Made by a program: the position numbers and the translations under genes. This document shows, piece after piece, positions 16,369 to 24,854 of a DNA stretch of 64,000 nucleotides. This DNA is from Marivita cryptomonadis (GTDB lineage: Bacteria; Pseudomonadota; Alphaproteobacteria; Rhodobacterales; Rhodobacteraceae): positions 1 through 64,000 of the forward strand of contig NZ_JFKD01000006.1 in NCBI RefSeq assembly GCF_002115725.1. Direction: 5' to 3'. Positions within the stretch are counted from its first letter, which is position 1; the number at the start of each line of letters is the position of its first letter. The notes under the pieces were generated by a model. That model worked only from the letters and a program-made list of their open reading frames with translations, was not told where the DNA came from and searched no databases.

Positions 16369-16860
16369 ATGAAACGCGTCGGGCTCGATGCCGCGGATAT
16401 TCGCATTCTCAGTGCTGTCCAGAAACATGGACAACTGAGCAAAAGCCGACTGGCCGAGATCGTGAACATCTCGGCCACGCCGTGCTGGGTCCGGCTGGAT
16501 CGGTTAAAAGCGGCGGGGTTCATTCGTGCCTATTACGCCGACATCGCGCTGGACCGTGTCTGCGATTTCACACAGGTGGTGGTGACGGTTTCGCTCACCC
16601 ATCACCGCAAGGCTGATTTTGACCGGTTCGAAGCCTTCATGAACGAACATGACGAAGTCATCGAGTGCATCGCGACGGGAGGCGGCATGGACTACGTGAT
16701 GACCGTGATCTGTCCGACGCTCACGGCGTTTCAGGAGTTGATGCAAGCGATGCTGGACGCCGAATTGGGGGTGGATCGATACATGACCTACATCGTCACC
16801 CGGAAAGTCAAATCGACTCGGCCCAATATTCCGAAACTGGTCGCCGCATCGGGTCGATAA
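16369..16860 (+). CDS. Lrp/AsnC-family transcriptional regulator
   Basis: The 163-residue protein has an N-terminal helix-turn-helix (about residues 6-55; KSRLAEIVNISATPCWVRLDRLKAAGFI) and a C-terminal RAM ligand-binding domain (about 65-150). Such regulators form octamers and sense amino acids or related small molecules. It stands 162 bp upstream of the DmdA-like gene on the same strand, so it is the natural candidate to control the demethylase-ligase operon, possibly sensing its substrate. The ribosome site is GGAAAG just before the ATG. Confidence 0.9.
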   Translation: MKRVGLDAADIRILSAVQKHGQLSKSRLAEIVNISATPCWVRLDRLKAAGFIRAYYADIALDRVCDFTQVVVTVSLTHHRKADFDRFEAFMNEHDEVIECIATGGGMDYVMTVICPTLTAFQELMQAMLDAELGVDRYMTYIVTRKVKSTRPNIPKLVAASGR

Positions 16861-16887
16861 GCCCTTCGGACCAAACGGTCTGAGCCG

Positions 16888-16932
16888 GGCCGAAAAATCG
16901 GGCTGTTCGGTCTTTCGGCCAGATATTTTTTG
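16888..16932 (+). terminator. Hairpin and T-run after the Lrp-family gene
   Basis: GGCCGAAA (16888-16895) pairs with TTTCGGCC (16913-16920) around a 17-nt loop and is followed within a few bases by ATATTTTTTGG. It could terminate the regulator transcript or act as a leader structure of the demethylase operon. The long loop makes it less certain. Confidence 0.45.
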
Positions 16933-17022
16933 GTCCGCTCCCCGATTATTTCTGCGTCTAGATAACCGCCAGCTTCCACCAGTTCCGGCGCAGGGCGTCG
17001 GTCTTTTTCAAGGGCGAACACC

Positions 17023-18162
17023 ATGGATACAGAAGACTTCGGCTTTGGCACGCAAATCCGCAAATCCCCCTATTTCGACGCAACCGTGCGTTGGGGGGCC
17101 AAGGGGTTTTCGGTGTATAACCACATGTACATCCCGCGTGATTTCGGTGACCCCGAGCAGAACTTCTGGAACCTTGTGAACGACGCGATCCTGTGTGACG
17201 TGGCGGTCGAACGTCAGGTCGAAATCACCGGTCCGGATGCCGCGAAATTCGTTCAGATGCTGACACCGCGTGACCTGTCCAAAATGGCGGTCGGGCAGTG
17301 CAAATACATCCTCATCACTAATGCCGAGGGTGGCATCCTGAACGATCCGATCCTGCTGCGTCTGGCGGAAAACCACTTCTGGATTTCCCTCGCGGACAGC
17401 GACATCCTGCTTTGGGCGCAGGGCGTGGCGGTGCATTCCGGCATGGATGTGTCGATCTGTGAACCCGATGTGTCCCCGCTGCAGTTGCAGGGGCCAAAAT
17501 CCGGCGAGATCATGCAAGCCCTGTTTGGCGACAGCATCATGGATCTCAAGTACTATTGGCTGCGTGAAGTCGATCTGGACGGTATCCCACTGATCGTGTC
17601 GCGGACCGGCTGGTCCAGCGAACTGGGTTACGAGCTTTATCTGCGCGATGGTTTGCAAGGCGATGTGCTCTGGGAACGGATCATGGCGACTGGCATGGCC
17701 TTCGGTCTGAAGCCCGGTCACACCTCGTCGATCCGGCGCATCGAAGGTGGGATGTTGTCGTACCATGCGGATGCCGACATCAAAACCAACCCGTTCGAAT
17801 TGGGATTTGACCGTCTGGTAAATCTTGACATGGATGCGGACTTCATCGGCAAAGCCGCGCTGCGTCGCATCAAAGACGAAGGTGTGAGCCGTCAACAGGT
17901 GGGTCTCATCATCGACTGCGATCCGATGAAAGGGCCGAACACCACGTTCTGGGCGATCAATAAGGACGGCACCAATATCGGCAAGGTCACATCGGCGGTC
18001 TATTCCCCGCGGCTTGAGCGTAACATCGCGCTGGCGATGGTCACCGCGGACTGCGCCGTGATCGGGTCCGAGGTCGAGGTCATCACCCCGTCCGGACCAA
18101 CCCGCGCGATGGTGGTCGAGCGTCCGTTCTACGACCCAAAGAAGTCCCTTGCCGCCGCTTGA
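17023..18162 (+). CDS. DmdA/GcvT-family folate-dependent demethylase
   Basis: The 379-residue protein has the glycine-cleavage T-protein fold and is closest in pattern to dimethylsulfoniopropionate demethylase: GFSVYNHMYIP (28-38), DVAVERQVEI (59-68), GGILNDP (103-109), EPDVSPLQLQGP (147-158) and TGWSSELGYELY (195-206). In T-protein the GGxxDD motif has Asp at the position of Asn107 here; Asn there is what I recall for DmdA-like enzymes. Glu241 in RRIEGG is the usual folate-binding glutamate. It should transfer a methyl group from a substrate to tetrahydrofolate. DMSP is one possibility, but other methylated sulfur, nitrogen or oxygen compounds cannot be excluded. It heads an operon with osmC, the crotonase and the ligase. 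Confidence 0.8.
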   Translation: MDTEDFGFGTQIRKSPYFDATVRWGAKGFSVYNHMYIPRDFGDPEQNFWNLVNDAILCDVAVERQVEITGPDAAKFVQMLTPRDLSKMAVGQCKYILITNAEGGILNDPILLRLAENHFWISLADSDILLWAQGVAVHSGMDVSICEPDVSPLQLQGPKSGEIMQALFGDSIMDLKYYWLREVDLDGIPLIVSRTGWSSELGYELYLRDGLQGDVLWERIMATGMAFGLKPGHTSSIRRIEGGMLSYHADADIKTNPFELGFDRLVNLDMDADFIGKAALRRIKDEGVSRQQVGLIIDCDPMKGPNTTFWAINKDGTNIGKVTSAVYSPRLERNIALAMVTADCAVIGSEVEVITPSGPTRAMVVERPFYDPKKSLAAA

Positions 18163-18191
18163 TCGCGCGTCTCTCAAGAAAGACCTGAACC

Positions 18192-18641
18192 ATGTCCGAC
18201 CTTTCGATCGAGCTGCACTGGCAGCGCGCTGAGCCTGTTTTGCTTGCAGGCAAGTACTCCAACGCACATCGTGTGCAGTTCAACGACGCGTTCGATGTTC
18301 AGGTGGACGCCGCCCCGGATTGGGGCGGTGATCCATCCAACACCAACCCAGAACAGGCTCTGGCTTCGGCGTTGTCGAGTTGCCACATGATGACCTTTCT
18401 CGCTTTGGCTGCCAAGGCAGGTTGGCCGGTGGCGGGCTATCAGGACCGGGCCGTCGCTCATCTGGGCAAGAACGCCAAGGGCCAGATGTCGGTCACCCGC
18501 ATCGACCTGCACCCGGTGGTGCGGTTCGATGCGGGTTTCGCACCCGAAGCAGCCGAACTGGACAAGATGCAGCATCGCGCGCACCGCTATTGCTTTATCG
18601 CCAACACGCTGGCCGACAGCGTCGAGATCAACATCCTCTAA
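18192..18641 (+). CDS. OsmC-family peroxiredoxin-like protein
   Basis: The 149-residue protein belongs to the OsmC/Ohr family. The two conserved cysteines are present: Cys64 in SSCHMMTFL (peroxidatic) and Cys134 in RYCFIANTL (resolving). Members reduce organic hydroperoxides; some act on thiol adducts. Inside a demethylation cluster it may protect against methylated thiols or peroxides formed by the oxidoreductase. It is 29 bp after the demethylase and 18 bp before the crotonase, so it is co-transcribed. Confidence 0.88.
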   Translation: MSDLSIELHWQRAEPVLLAGKYSNAHRVQFNDAFDVQVDAAPDWGGDPSNTNPEQALASALSSCHMMTFLALAAKAGWPVAGYQDRAVAHLGKNAKGQMSVTRIDLHPVVRFDAGFAPEAAELDKMQHRAHRYCFIANTLADSVEINIL

Positions 18642-18659
18642 CTGACCGGAGCACGCCTC

Positions 18660-19460
18660 GTGACCCAAAGCGACATCCTTCTGCGCGACCTTGATGACAC
18701 TGGTATTCTGCGCCTCACTCTGAACGACGTGGGGCGGCGCAATGCCTTGTCCGAAGCGATGCTTGCAGCTTTGGGCGTGGCCTTTGCCGAAGCGGGTGCT
18801 GATCCGGCGGTGCGGGTGATTGTTCTTGCCGCCAATGGTCCGGCGTTCTGCGCCGGACACGACCTCAAGGAAATGACGGCAGGTCGTGCGGCCGAAGATG
18901 GCGGCCGGGCGTATTTTTCCCACGTCATGGCACAATGCTCGGGTGTGATGCAGGGTATCGTCAACTGTCCCAAGCCGGTGATCGCCGAAGTGACGGGCAT
19001 CGCTACGGCGGCGGGGTGCCAGTTGGTGGCCAGTTGTGATCTGGCGATTGCCGCCGACACTGCCAAGTTCAGTACGCCGGGGGTACACATTGGGCTCTTC
19101 TGCTCGACGCCGATGGTGGCGCTGTCGCGCAACGTGGCGAACAAGCATGCGATGGAAATGTTGCTGACGGGCGACATGACGCCCGCCGCACGGGCCGCCG
19201 AAATCGGCTTGGTCAACCGCGCGGTTGTGGCAGACAGTTTGCGCGATGCGGTGATGGAGATGGCGGGCAAGATCGCGTCGAAATCCAGCATGACACTGGC
19301 GACGGGCAAGCGCGCGTATTACGCGCAGCGCGAGATGCCTTTGACCGACGCCTACGCCTATGCCAGCCAGGTGATGGTGGACAACATGCTGGCGCGTGAC
19401 GCAGAAGAGGGCATCGGCGCGTTTATCGAAAAGCGCGCGCCCCAGTGGCAGGACGCCTGA
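18660..19460 (+). CDS. Crotonase-fold protein lacking both hydratase glutamates
   Basis: The 266-residue protein has the enoyl-CoA hydratase/isomerase fold, with the oxyanion-hole segments CAGHDLKE (64-71) and TAAGCQ (116-121). The positions of the two catalytic glutamates of hydratases hold Gln121 (GCQLVASCDLAIA) and Gly141 (FSTPGVHIG). This resembles the ECHDC3 group, so hydration of an enoyl-CoA is unlikely; thioester hydrolysis, isomerisation or a non-catalytic CoA-binding role remain possible. The start is the GTG at 18660. It is 4 bp upstream of the acyl-CoA ligase gene, suggesting that the ligase makes its substrate. Confidence 0.87.
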   Translation: MTQSDILLRDLDDTGILRLTLNDVGRRNALSEAMLAALGVAFAEAGADPAVRVIVLAANGPAFCAGHDLKEMTAGRAAEDGGRAYFSHVMAQCSGVMQGIVNCPKPVIAEVTGIATAAGCQLVASCDLAIAADTAKFSTPGVHIGLFCSTPMVALSRNVANKHAMEMLLTGDMTPAARAAEIGLVNRAVVADSLRDAVMEMAGKIASKSSMTLATGKRAYYAQREMPLTDAYAYASQVMVDNMLARDAEEGIGAFIEKRAPQWQDA

Positions 19461-19464
19461 CCCC

Positions 19465-21096
19465 ATGACGCAGAACCCCTACAATACCGGTCTGGATCGC
19501 AACCCTGCGAACCATCAGCCGCTGACGCCGCTTACCTTTCTCGAACGCGCAGCATCGGTTTTTCCCGATCACATTGCGATGGTGCATGGTGCGTTGCGAC
19601 GCAGCTATGCCGACTTCTACAGCCGGTCCCGGCAGTTGGCGTCGGCCTTGGTTGCACGCGGGATCGGGCGAGGGGATACAGTGTCGGCGATGCTGGCGAA
19701 CACGCCAGCCATGCTTGAATGTCACTACGGCGTGCCGATGTGCGGCGGCGTGCTGCATTCGATCAACACCCGTCTGGACGCCGCGATCATCGCCTTCCAG
19801 CTGGATCACGCGATGGCTAAGATCGTCATCGTGGACCGGGAATTCATGCCGCTTATGCAAGAGGCTTTGGCGCTGGCGTCGGTTACTCCTTTGTTGATCC
19901 AGTATGACGATCCGGAATTCACCGACCCGACCCCTGTGGTCCAGGCCATCGACTATGACGCCTTCGTTGCAAGCGGCGATCCCGCGTTTGCGTGGCTGAT
20001 GCCCCAAGATGAATGGGACGCGATTTCCATTAACTACACGTCTGGCACGACGGGCGACCCCAAAGGTGTGGTGTCCCACCACCGGGGGGCTTACCTGCTG
20101 GCGCAGGGCAATGCGCTGACGGCGTCGATGCCGAAGCACGCGGTCTACCTGTGGACGCTGCCGATGTTCCATTGCAACGGTTGGTGTTTCCCGTGGACGC
20201 TTTCGGCAATCATCGGCACACATGTCTGCCTGCGGCAAGTGCGGGCAGAGCCGATCTGGGCGGCGTTGGCGGATGAAGGTGTGACCCATCTTTGCGGTGC
20301 GCCGATTGTCATGTCGCTGATGATTTCCGCACCCGCAGAGGTGAAACGGGAATTTGACCAAATGGTACAATTCTTCACTGCTGCTGCGCCGCCCCCGGAA
20401 AAGCTACTGGCGGAGATGAAAGAGGCGGGGTTTGAGGTCACGCATCTTTACGGTTTGACCGAGACCTATGGCCCTGCCGTGGTGAACGACTGGCACGCCG
20501 AATGGTCCGATCTGCCACGCGCGGAACAAGCGCGGCTGAAGTCCAGGCAGGGGGTGCGGTATCTGCCGCTTGAAGGACTTGAGGTGCTGGACCCGGAAAC
20601 GATGCAGCCGGTGCCTCGCGACGGTGTCACGATGGGCGAGGTCATGTTCCGGGGCAACGTAGTGATGAAGGGATATTTCCGCAATCCCAAGGCCACCGAA
20701 GAGGCGTTTGCCGGGGGCTGGTTTCATTCCGGCGATCTGGGTGTGCGTCACCCCGACGGGTATATCCAACTCAAGGATCGGTCCAAGGATGTGATCATCT
20801 CGGGCGGTGAAAACATCTCGTCCATCGAGGTGGAAGAGGTGCTTTATCGGCACGATGCCGTAGCTGTGGTCGCGGTTGTCGCCATGCCACATGAGCGGTG
20901 GGGCGAGACACCCTGCGCTTTTGTCGAACTGGCGCAGGGTCGCCACGCGGATGCCGAGATGTTGCGCGGCTGGTGCCGCGAACATCTGGCGCATTACAAG
21001 GTGCCGGGGCGGTTCGTGTTCTCTGAGATCCCGCGCACTTCGACGGGCAAGATCCAGAAGTTCGCATTGCGGGAAAAAGCGCGGGAGCTGGCCTGA
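19465..21096 (+). CDS. Acyl-CoA synthetase (AMP-forming)
   Basis: The 543-residue enzyme is an ANL-superfamily ligase. Visible motifs are the P-loop YTSGTTGDPKGV (about 191-202), the aromatic/gate region YGLTETYGP, GWFHSGDLG, KDRSKDVIISGGENIS, and the C-terminal PRTSTGKIQK with the adenylation lysine. The N-terminus NPYNTGLDRNPANHQPLTPL is typical of short/medium-chain acyl-CoA synthetases of roseobacters and is not that of the characterised R. pomeroyi DmdB as I recall it. It probably activates a carboxylic acid left after demethylation. The ATG follows the crotonase stop by 4 bp. It ends in a hairpin shared with the convergent GMC gene. Confidence 0.88.
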   Translation: MTQNPYNTGLDRNPANHQPLTPLTFLERAASVFPDHIAMVHGALRRSYADFYSRSRQLASALVARGIGRGDTVSAMLANTPAMLECHYGVPMCGGVLHSINTRLDAAIIAFQLDHAMAKIVIVDREFMPLMQEALALASVTPLLIQYDDPEFTDPTPVVQAIDYDAFVASGDPAFAWLMPQDEWDAISINYTSGTTGDPKGVVSHHRGAYLLAQGNALTASMPKHAVYLWTLPMFHCNGWCFPWTLSAIIGTHVCLRQVRAEPIWAALADEGVTHLCGAPIVMSLMISAPAEVKREFDQMVQFFTAAAPPPEKLLAEMKEAGFEVTHLYGLTETYGPAVVNDWHAEWSDLPRAEQARLKSRQGVRYLPLEGLEVLDPETMQPVPRDGVTMGEVMFRGNVVMKGYFRNPKATEEAFAGGWFHSGDLGVRHPDGYIQLKDRSKDVIISGGENISSIEVEEVLYRHDAVAVVAVVAMPHERWGETPCAFVELAQGRHADAEMLRGWCREHLAHYKVPGRFVFSEIPRTSTGKIQKFALREKARELA

Positions 21097-21110
21097 GGTT
21101 TCAGGCCAGC
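21087..21110. terminator. Perfect 10-bp hairpin between convergent ligase and GMC genes
   Basis: GCTGGCCTGA pairs perfectly with TCAGGCCAGC around a GGTT loop. The ligase stop codon lies inside the left arm. There is no T-run on either side, so it is a likely transcript-end or processing structure serving both convergent genes rather than a classical intrinsic terminator. Confidence 0.55.
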
Positions 21111-21112
21111 CG

Positions 21113-22735
21113 TCACGCGATCCGGTCGTAGACGCCCGCCTTGAGGTCTTCGAGGATCATGTCGGAAGCTTTCTCCCCGATCATGATGGCTGGGGCGTTG
21201 GTGTTGCCCGACACGATCTCGGGCATGATTGAACAATCCACGACGCGCAGCCCGGCAATGCCGTGCACCCGTAGTCGGGCATCAACCACGGCATCGCTGC
21301 CTTTGCCCATCTTGCAGGTGCCGGTGGGGTGATAGATCGTTGTCGAATTGTTGCGCGCCCAGCTCAGCGTGCCGTCGTAATCATCAAGATCGAGTGAGGC
21401 ATCAGGGCGGAACTCTTCCGAGATCTTGTCGGTCAGCGGCGCATGTCGCGCGATGCGGCGGGCGATCCTGATGCCTTCGACAATCGTGCGACAGTCGGTG
21501 TCTGTAGACAGGTAATTAGGGTGTATCTTGGGATACACCGCCGCGTCGGCTGAGGCGAGCCGGATCATGCCACGGCTTTCGGGGCGCAATTGGCAGACCG
21601 ACATGGTGAAGGCAGAAAACGGATGCACCCCTGCGCCGGGGCTGTCGGCGGACCAAGGTTGAACGTGGAACTGAATGTCGGGCGTGTCGACATGGTCGCC
21701 GGTGCGCATGAAACCAGTGGCAAGGCTGGCCGCCATCGCCATGGGACCATTGCGATGGAGTGCGTATTTCACTGCAATGCGGGCCTGGTCCAGAAGGCTG
21801 CGCACCTCGTCGTTCAGGGTCGGTTCTTTGCATTTGAACACAAGGCGCGCTTGCAGGTGGTCCTGCATGTTTTTGCCGACGGCTTTCAGGTCGTGCCGTA
21901 CGGTGATGCCGTGATCGCGCAGGTGGTCCGCCTCTCCGATGCCTGAGACCATCAACAGTTGCGGCGACCCGATGGCCCCCGAGGACAGGATCACTTCGGC
22001 GCGCGCTGTCACGGTGTGTTCAATGCCGCCTGCGTCGCGATAGGCGACACCGGTCGCGCGTTTGCCGTCGAACAGGATGCGACTGGCGGCAGCGCGCGTG
22101 ACGATGGTGAGGTTGGGGCGCGACCGTGCCGGATTGAGGAACGCCACGGCGCTGGAGCACCGGCGACCGTTGCGGGTGGTCAGTTGGAAATAGCCAACGC
22201 CTTCTTGCGTGGCACCGTTGTAGTCGGGATTGAACGGGTAGCCTGCCGCTTGGGCCGCTTCGACCCATGCGTCACAGATTGGACGCTTAAGGCGCATGTT
22301 GGACACGGAAAGTGGGCCGGTGTCGCCGTGAAACTCATCAGCCCCGCGTTCCTGATTTTCGGATCGTTTAAAAAGTGGCAGCACGTCGTCCCAGCCCCAG
22401 CCCGGATTGCCCATCTGCGCCCAACGATCATAGTCCTGCGGCTGCCCGCGCACGTAGAGCAGACCGTTGAGAGAGGATGATCCCCCAAGAACCTTGCCCC
22501 GCGGCCAGTCAAGTTGCCGCCCGTTCAAGCCGGGATCAGGTTCGGTGCGGTAGCACCAATCGACGGACCGGTTGTGCATCGTCTTGAAGTACCCGACGGG
22601 GATGTGAATCCAAGGGTTCAGGTCGCGCCCACCCGCCTCGAGGAGGACGACTTTGACATTCGGATTCGCGCTGAGGCGGTTGGCAAGAACGCAGCCGGCA
22701 GAGCCCGCGCCGACGATCACATAGTCTGCTTCCAC
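21113..22735 (-). CDS. GMC-family FAD oxidoreductase (choline/alcohol dehydrogenase-like)
   Basis: The 540-residue flavoprotein has the FAD dinucleotide motif [14 protein letters not shown] (about 8-21), GMC signature 1 [14 protein letters not shown] (about 79-92), signature 2 in [15 protein letters not shown], and the C-terminal active-site block [10 protein letters not shown] followed by [16 protein letters not shown]. Such enzymes oxidise alcohols, polyols or choline to aldehydes. BetA proper is usually near a betaine aldehyde dehydrogenase, absent here, so the substrate is open. The start is a GTG at 22735 with an almost perfect AGGAGG site. It is divergent from the TRAP binding-protein gene and may oxidise what that transporter brings in. 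Confidence 0.88.
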   Translation of the reverse strand: MEADYVIVGAGSAGCVLANRLSANPNVKVVLLEAGGRDLNPWIHIPVGYFKTMHNRSVDWCYRTEPDPGLNGRQLDWPRGKVLGGSSSLNGLLYVRGQPQDYDRWAQMGNPGWGWDDVLPLFKRSENQERGADEFHGDTGPLSVSNMRLKRPICDAWVEAAQAAGYPFNPDYNGATQEGVGYFQLTTRNGRRCSSAVAFLNPARSRPNLTIVTRAAASRILFDGKRATGVAYRDAGGIEHTVTARAEVILSSGAIGSPQLLMVSGIGEADHLRDHGITVRHDLKAVGKNMQDHLQARLVFKCKEPTLNDEVRSLLDQARIAVKYALHRNGPMAMAASLATGFMRTGDHVDTPDIQFHVQPWSADSPGAGVHPFSAFTMSVCQLRPESRGMIRLASADAAVYPKIHPNYLSTDTDCRTIVEGIRIARRIARHAPLTDKISEEFRPDASLDLDDYDGTLSWARNNSTTIYHPTGTCKMGKGSDAVVDARLRVHGIAGLRVVDCSIMPEIVSGNTNAPAIMIGEKASDMILEDLKAGVYDRIA

Positions 22736-22844
22736 TGACGATTTCCTCCTCGTGATGCAAAAAACTCTATGCAGATCGTAAAAGCCATTCTAGTCTTTTT
22801 TGAAAATATAAGTCTCAATAATTGCTAAAACGGGAGGAGAAGCA
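22736..22844. promoter_or_regulatory. Divergent promoter region, GMC oxidoreductase / TRAP transporter
   Basis: The 109-bp gap is conspicuously AT-rich for this window and carries strong ribosome sites at both ends (AGGAGG toward GMC, GGGAGGAG toward dctP). It must hold both promoters and is the most likely binding region of the IclR-family regulator encoded downstream of the transporter. I cannot define an operator with confidence. Confidence 0.5.
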
Positions 22845-24074
22845 ATGAAAATCGGAGATCGTATCAAGGGAGTCTCACGTCGGGATTTCTTCCGCATTGC
22901 GGGGACTTACGGGATGAGCTCGACGCTTTTGGCGGCGGGTACATTCGGTGGGGTCATGACCGCAGCAAATCTGGCGAAAGCTGCGGAATCAACGTATGAC
23001 AAGCGGTTCGCCAAAGAAGCCAAGCACACGCTGAAGTTCGGTGCTGCCGGCTTTAACCCACAAAACCTGTTGATCGAGCGGGCGGGTTGTCTTGAGTTCG
23101 CCCGCGACCTGGAGGAACGCACGGACGGCGAAATTCGCATTGAATTCATTGGAAACAACCAGATCTGTGGTCAGCTGTCCTGCGTCGAGAAAGCCCAGCA
23201 GGGCATCATCGACATCTATGCGGCCTCCACCCAGAATTCGGCCGGTGGTGCGCCTTACCTGAACGTGCTGGATTACGCGTATATGTTCCGCAGTCGTGCG
23301 GACCAGTACTATTTTATGTACTCACCGGAATCGCAACGTATCCTGCGTGATCCGTTCGAAAAGCGTCATGGGCTGAAGTTTCTCTTCACCCATGCGGAAC
23401 TGCGCGGCATCCAGATGGGCATGAGCTTTGCCGACAAACCGACGGTGACCAAAATCGAAGACATCATGGGCACCAAGAACCGTGTGACAGGCACGCAGCT
23501 TGGCCGGATCGCGATGGAAGCTCTGAACCTGAATCCGGTTCCAGTGGCATGGGAGGAAACGCTCGACGGTCTCAAGCAGGGTCTGATTGATGGTGCCGAA
23601 ACATGGGCGTCGGCGGTGGCCTACGCGAACATGTCACCGGTGGTCAGCCAATGTGTGGACTTACGCTTCTTTTGCGGCACAGAGCACACCGCGATGCGCT
23701 CTGAGACTTTTGACGGGCTGTCCGGGGACTTGCAGGACGCTGTGATGGAATCGTCCTACCTGACGCAGGTCCATGTTCAGGCCGCAAACGAAGCCGCTCT
23801 GGTCAATACCGTCGGCTTTACCGATCCGCCGATGCCCGGCACGATCTTTGCGGAAAACAACGTGCGCGTTGCCAAGCTTTCGGATGCTGAAATTCGCAAG
23901 GCAGAAGAGATGTGTTCGCCCGAATTCCAACCGCAGCTGTGGGAGCAGTGGCGCGAGAGGATCAACGGCTGGGCCGATGGCATCGACACCTATCAGGACA
24001 TCTACACCGAAGTGCGGAACAACCCGCACACGCTGGCCGAGAACGTCGAACCGCGCCGCTGGTGGAAGGGTTGA
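22845..24074 (+). CDS. TRAP transporter binding protein (DctP-type), Tat-exported
   Basis: The 409-residue protein has a twin-arginine signal, SRRDFFRIAG at residues 11-20, followed by a hydrophobic stretch and a probable cleavage after AKAA near residue 46. The mature part is a DctP-family solute receptor, with the LKFGAAGFNPQN start and the RVTGTQLGRIAMEALNLNPVPVAWEE region that contains the helix with the usual carboxylate-binding arginine. TRAP receptors bind organic acids, including hydroxy- and sulfonated acids. Tat export implies cytoplasmic folding before secretion. It is co-transcribed with the two membrane subunits; a hairpin follows it. Confidence 0.92.
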   Translation: MKIGDRIKGVSRRDFFRIAGTYGMSSTLLAAGTFGGVMTAANLAKAAESTYDKRFAKEAKHTLKFGAAGFNPQNLLIERAGCLEFARDLEERTDGEIRIEFIGNNQICGQLSCVEKAQQGIIDIYAASTQNSAGGAPYLNVLDYAYMFRSRADQYYFMYSPESQRILRDPFEKRHGLKFLFTHAELRGIQMGMSFADKPTVTKIEDIMGTKNRVTGTQLGRIAMEALNLNPVPVAWEETLDGLKQGLIDGAETWASAVAYANMSPVVSQCVDLRFFCGTEHTAMRSETFDGLSGDLQDAVMESSYLTQVHVQAANEAALVNTVGFTDPPMPGTIFAENNVRVAKLSDAEIRKAEEMCSPEFQPQLWEQWRERINGWADGIDTYQDIYTEVRNNPHTLAENVEPRRWWKG

Positions 24075-24099
24075 TGCCTCTTTAGGACAAGACAAGACG

Positions 24100-24121
24100 C
24101 AGCCCCGCTTTGACGGGGCTG
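24100..24121 (+). terminator. Intercistronic hairpin after the TRAP binding-protein gene
   Basis: CAGCCCCG pairs with CGGGGCTG around CTTTGA and is followed by TTTC. This is a partial terminator or stabilising stem that would let more receptor than membrane subunits be made, the same design as after phnD in this window. Confidence 0.7.
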
Positions 24122-24185
24122 TTTCATCTAAAGACGCACAGACCGGATCAATCCGGCACAGTCTTCACATGGGAGGAGGGGGCCG

Positions 24186-24854
24186 ATGGAGCTCTGGTCC
24201 GATTTCAGCGCATTGGTCAGTGCGCTTGCCAGCCGAGATTCGTGGACAATCCGACAGGCTTTGGCGCCGAATTCAGTGTATGTCTTCGGCGCTGTCTTTC
24301 TGGTTCTGGCTGGGTTGGCCCTGTCTTGGGTCTATCATCACGTTCCAATCATCGAGCGCTATTTCGAACGAACGGTGATGATCGTTTGCTATCTTGGAAC
24401 AGCGGGCATCATCTTCTGGGGTGTCATCGACCGCTTTGTCTTTTCCAACCAACAGCCTTGGTCGACGACCATTCCGCCGTTCCTGTTCATGGTGATGGCA
24501 TGGTTCGGGGCGGCCTATAATATTCGCGTGCGCACCCATCTGAGCTTTTCCGAATTCCGCAGTCGGATGTCGCGTGGTGGGCAAATCGTCTGCCTGTGGC
24601 TCGACTTTGTGTTGTGGTTCGGGTTTGCGTTGATTTTTCTTGTGACCACGATGCGGGTGGTCGCGTTGTCTGCATCGAACTTTCAGATCGTACTGGGGAC
24701 GGACAACACCATGCAGTGGTGGTTCCTTCTTAGCGCGCCGGTCGCCGGAACGCTGATGGCAGCGCGAGCGGTCGAGAACATACAGGATGACATGAAAAAC
24801 TACCGGACCGGCCAACCGCTGATCCTGCAGTCCGTAATCGGGGGAGATACGTGA
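24186..24854 (+). CDS. TRAP transporter small membrane subunit (DctQ-type)
   Basis: The 222-residue protein has four hydrophobic segments (about 38-58, 63-88, 95-115 and 138-160 by eye) and the DctQ features WGVIDRF and VMAWFGAAYNIRVRTHLSF, the latter matching the conserved helix-3 region. It is somewhat long for the family because of an N-terminal extension. It has a strong GGGAGGAGG ribosome site, and its stop overlaps the dctM start. Confidence 0.88.
   Translation: MELWSDFSALVSALASRDSWTIRQALAPNSVYVFGAVFLVLAGLALSWVYHHVPIIERYFERTVMIVCYLGTAGIIFWGVIDRFVFSNQQPWSTTIPPFLFMVMAWFGAAYNIRVRTHLSFSEFRSRMSRGGQIVCLWLDFVLWFGFALIFLVTTMRVVALSASNFQIVLGTDNTMQWWFLLSAPVAGTLMAARAVENIQDDMKNYRTGQPLILQSVIGGDT

Noticed and set aside
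18174..19466. 430-codon open frame antisense to osmC and the crotonase gene
   Set aside because: His/Arg-rich shadow; the plus-strand genes have catalytic motifs and correct spacing.
17023..21096. Complete DMSP demethylation pathway (dmdABCD)
   Set aside because: Only the first enzyme is DmdA-like; no DmdC-type dehydrogenase, and the crotonase lacks DmdD's catalytic glutamates.
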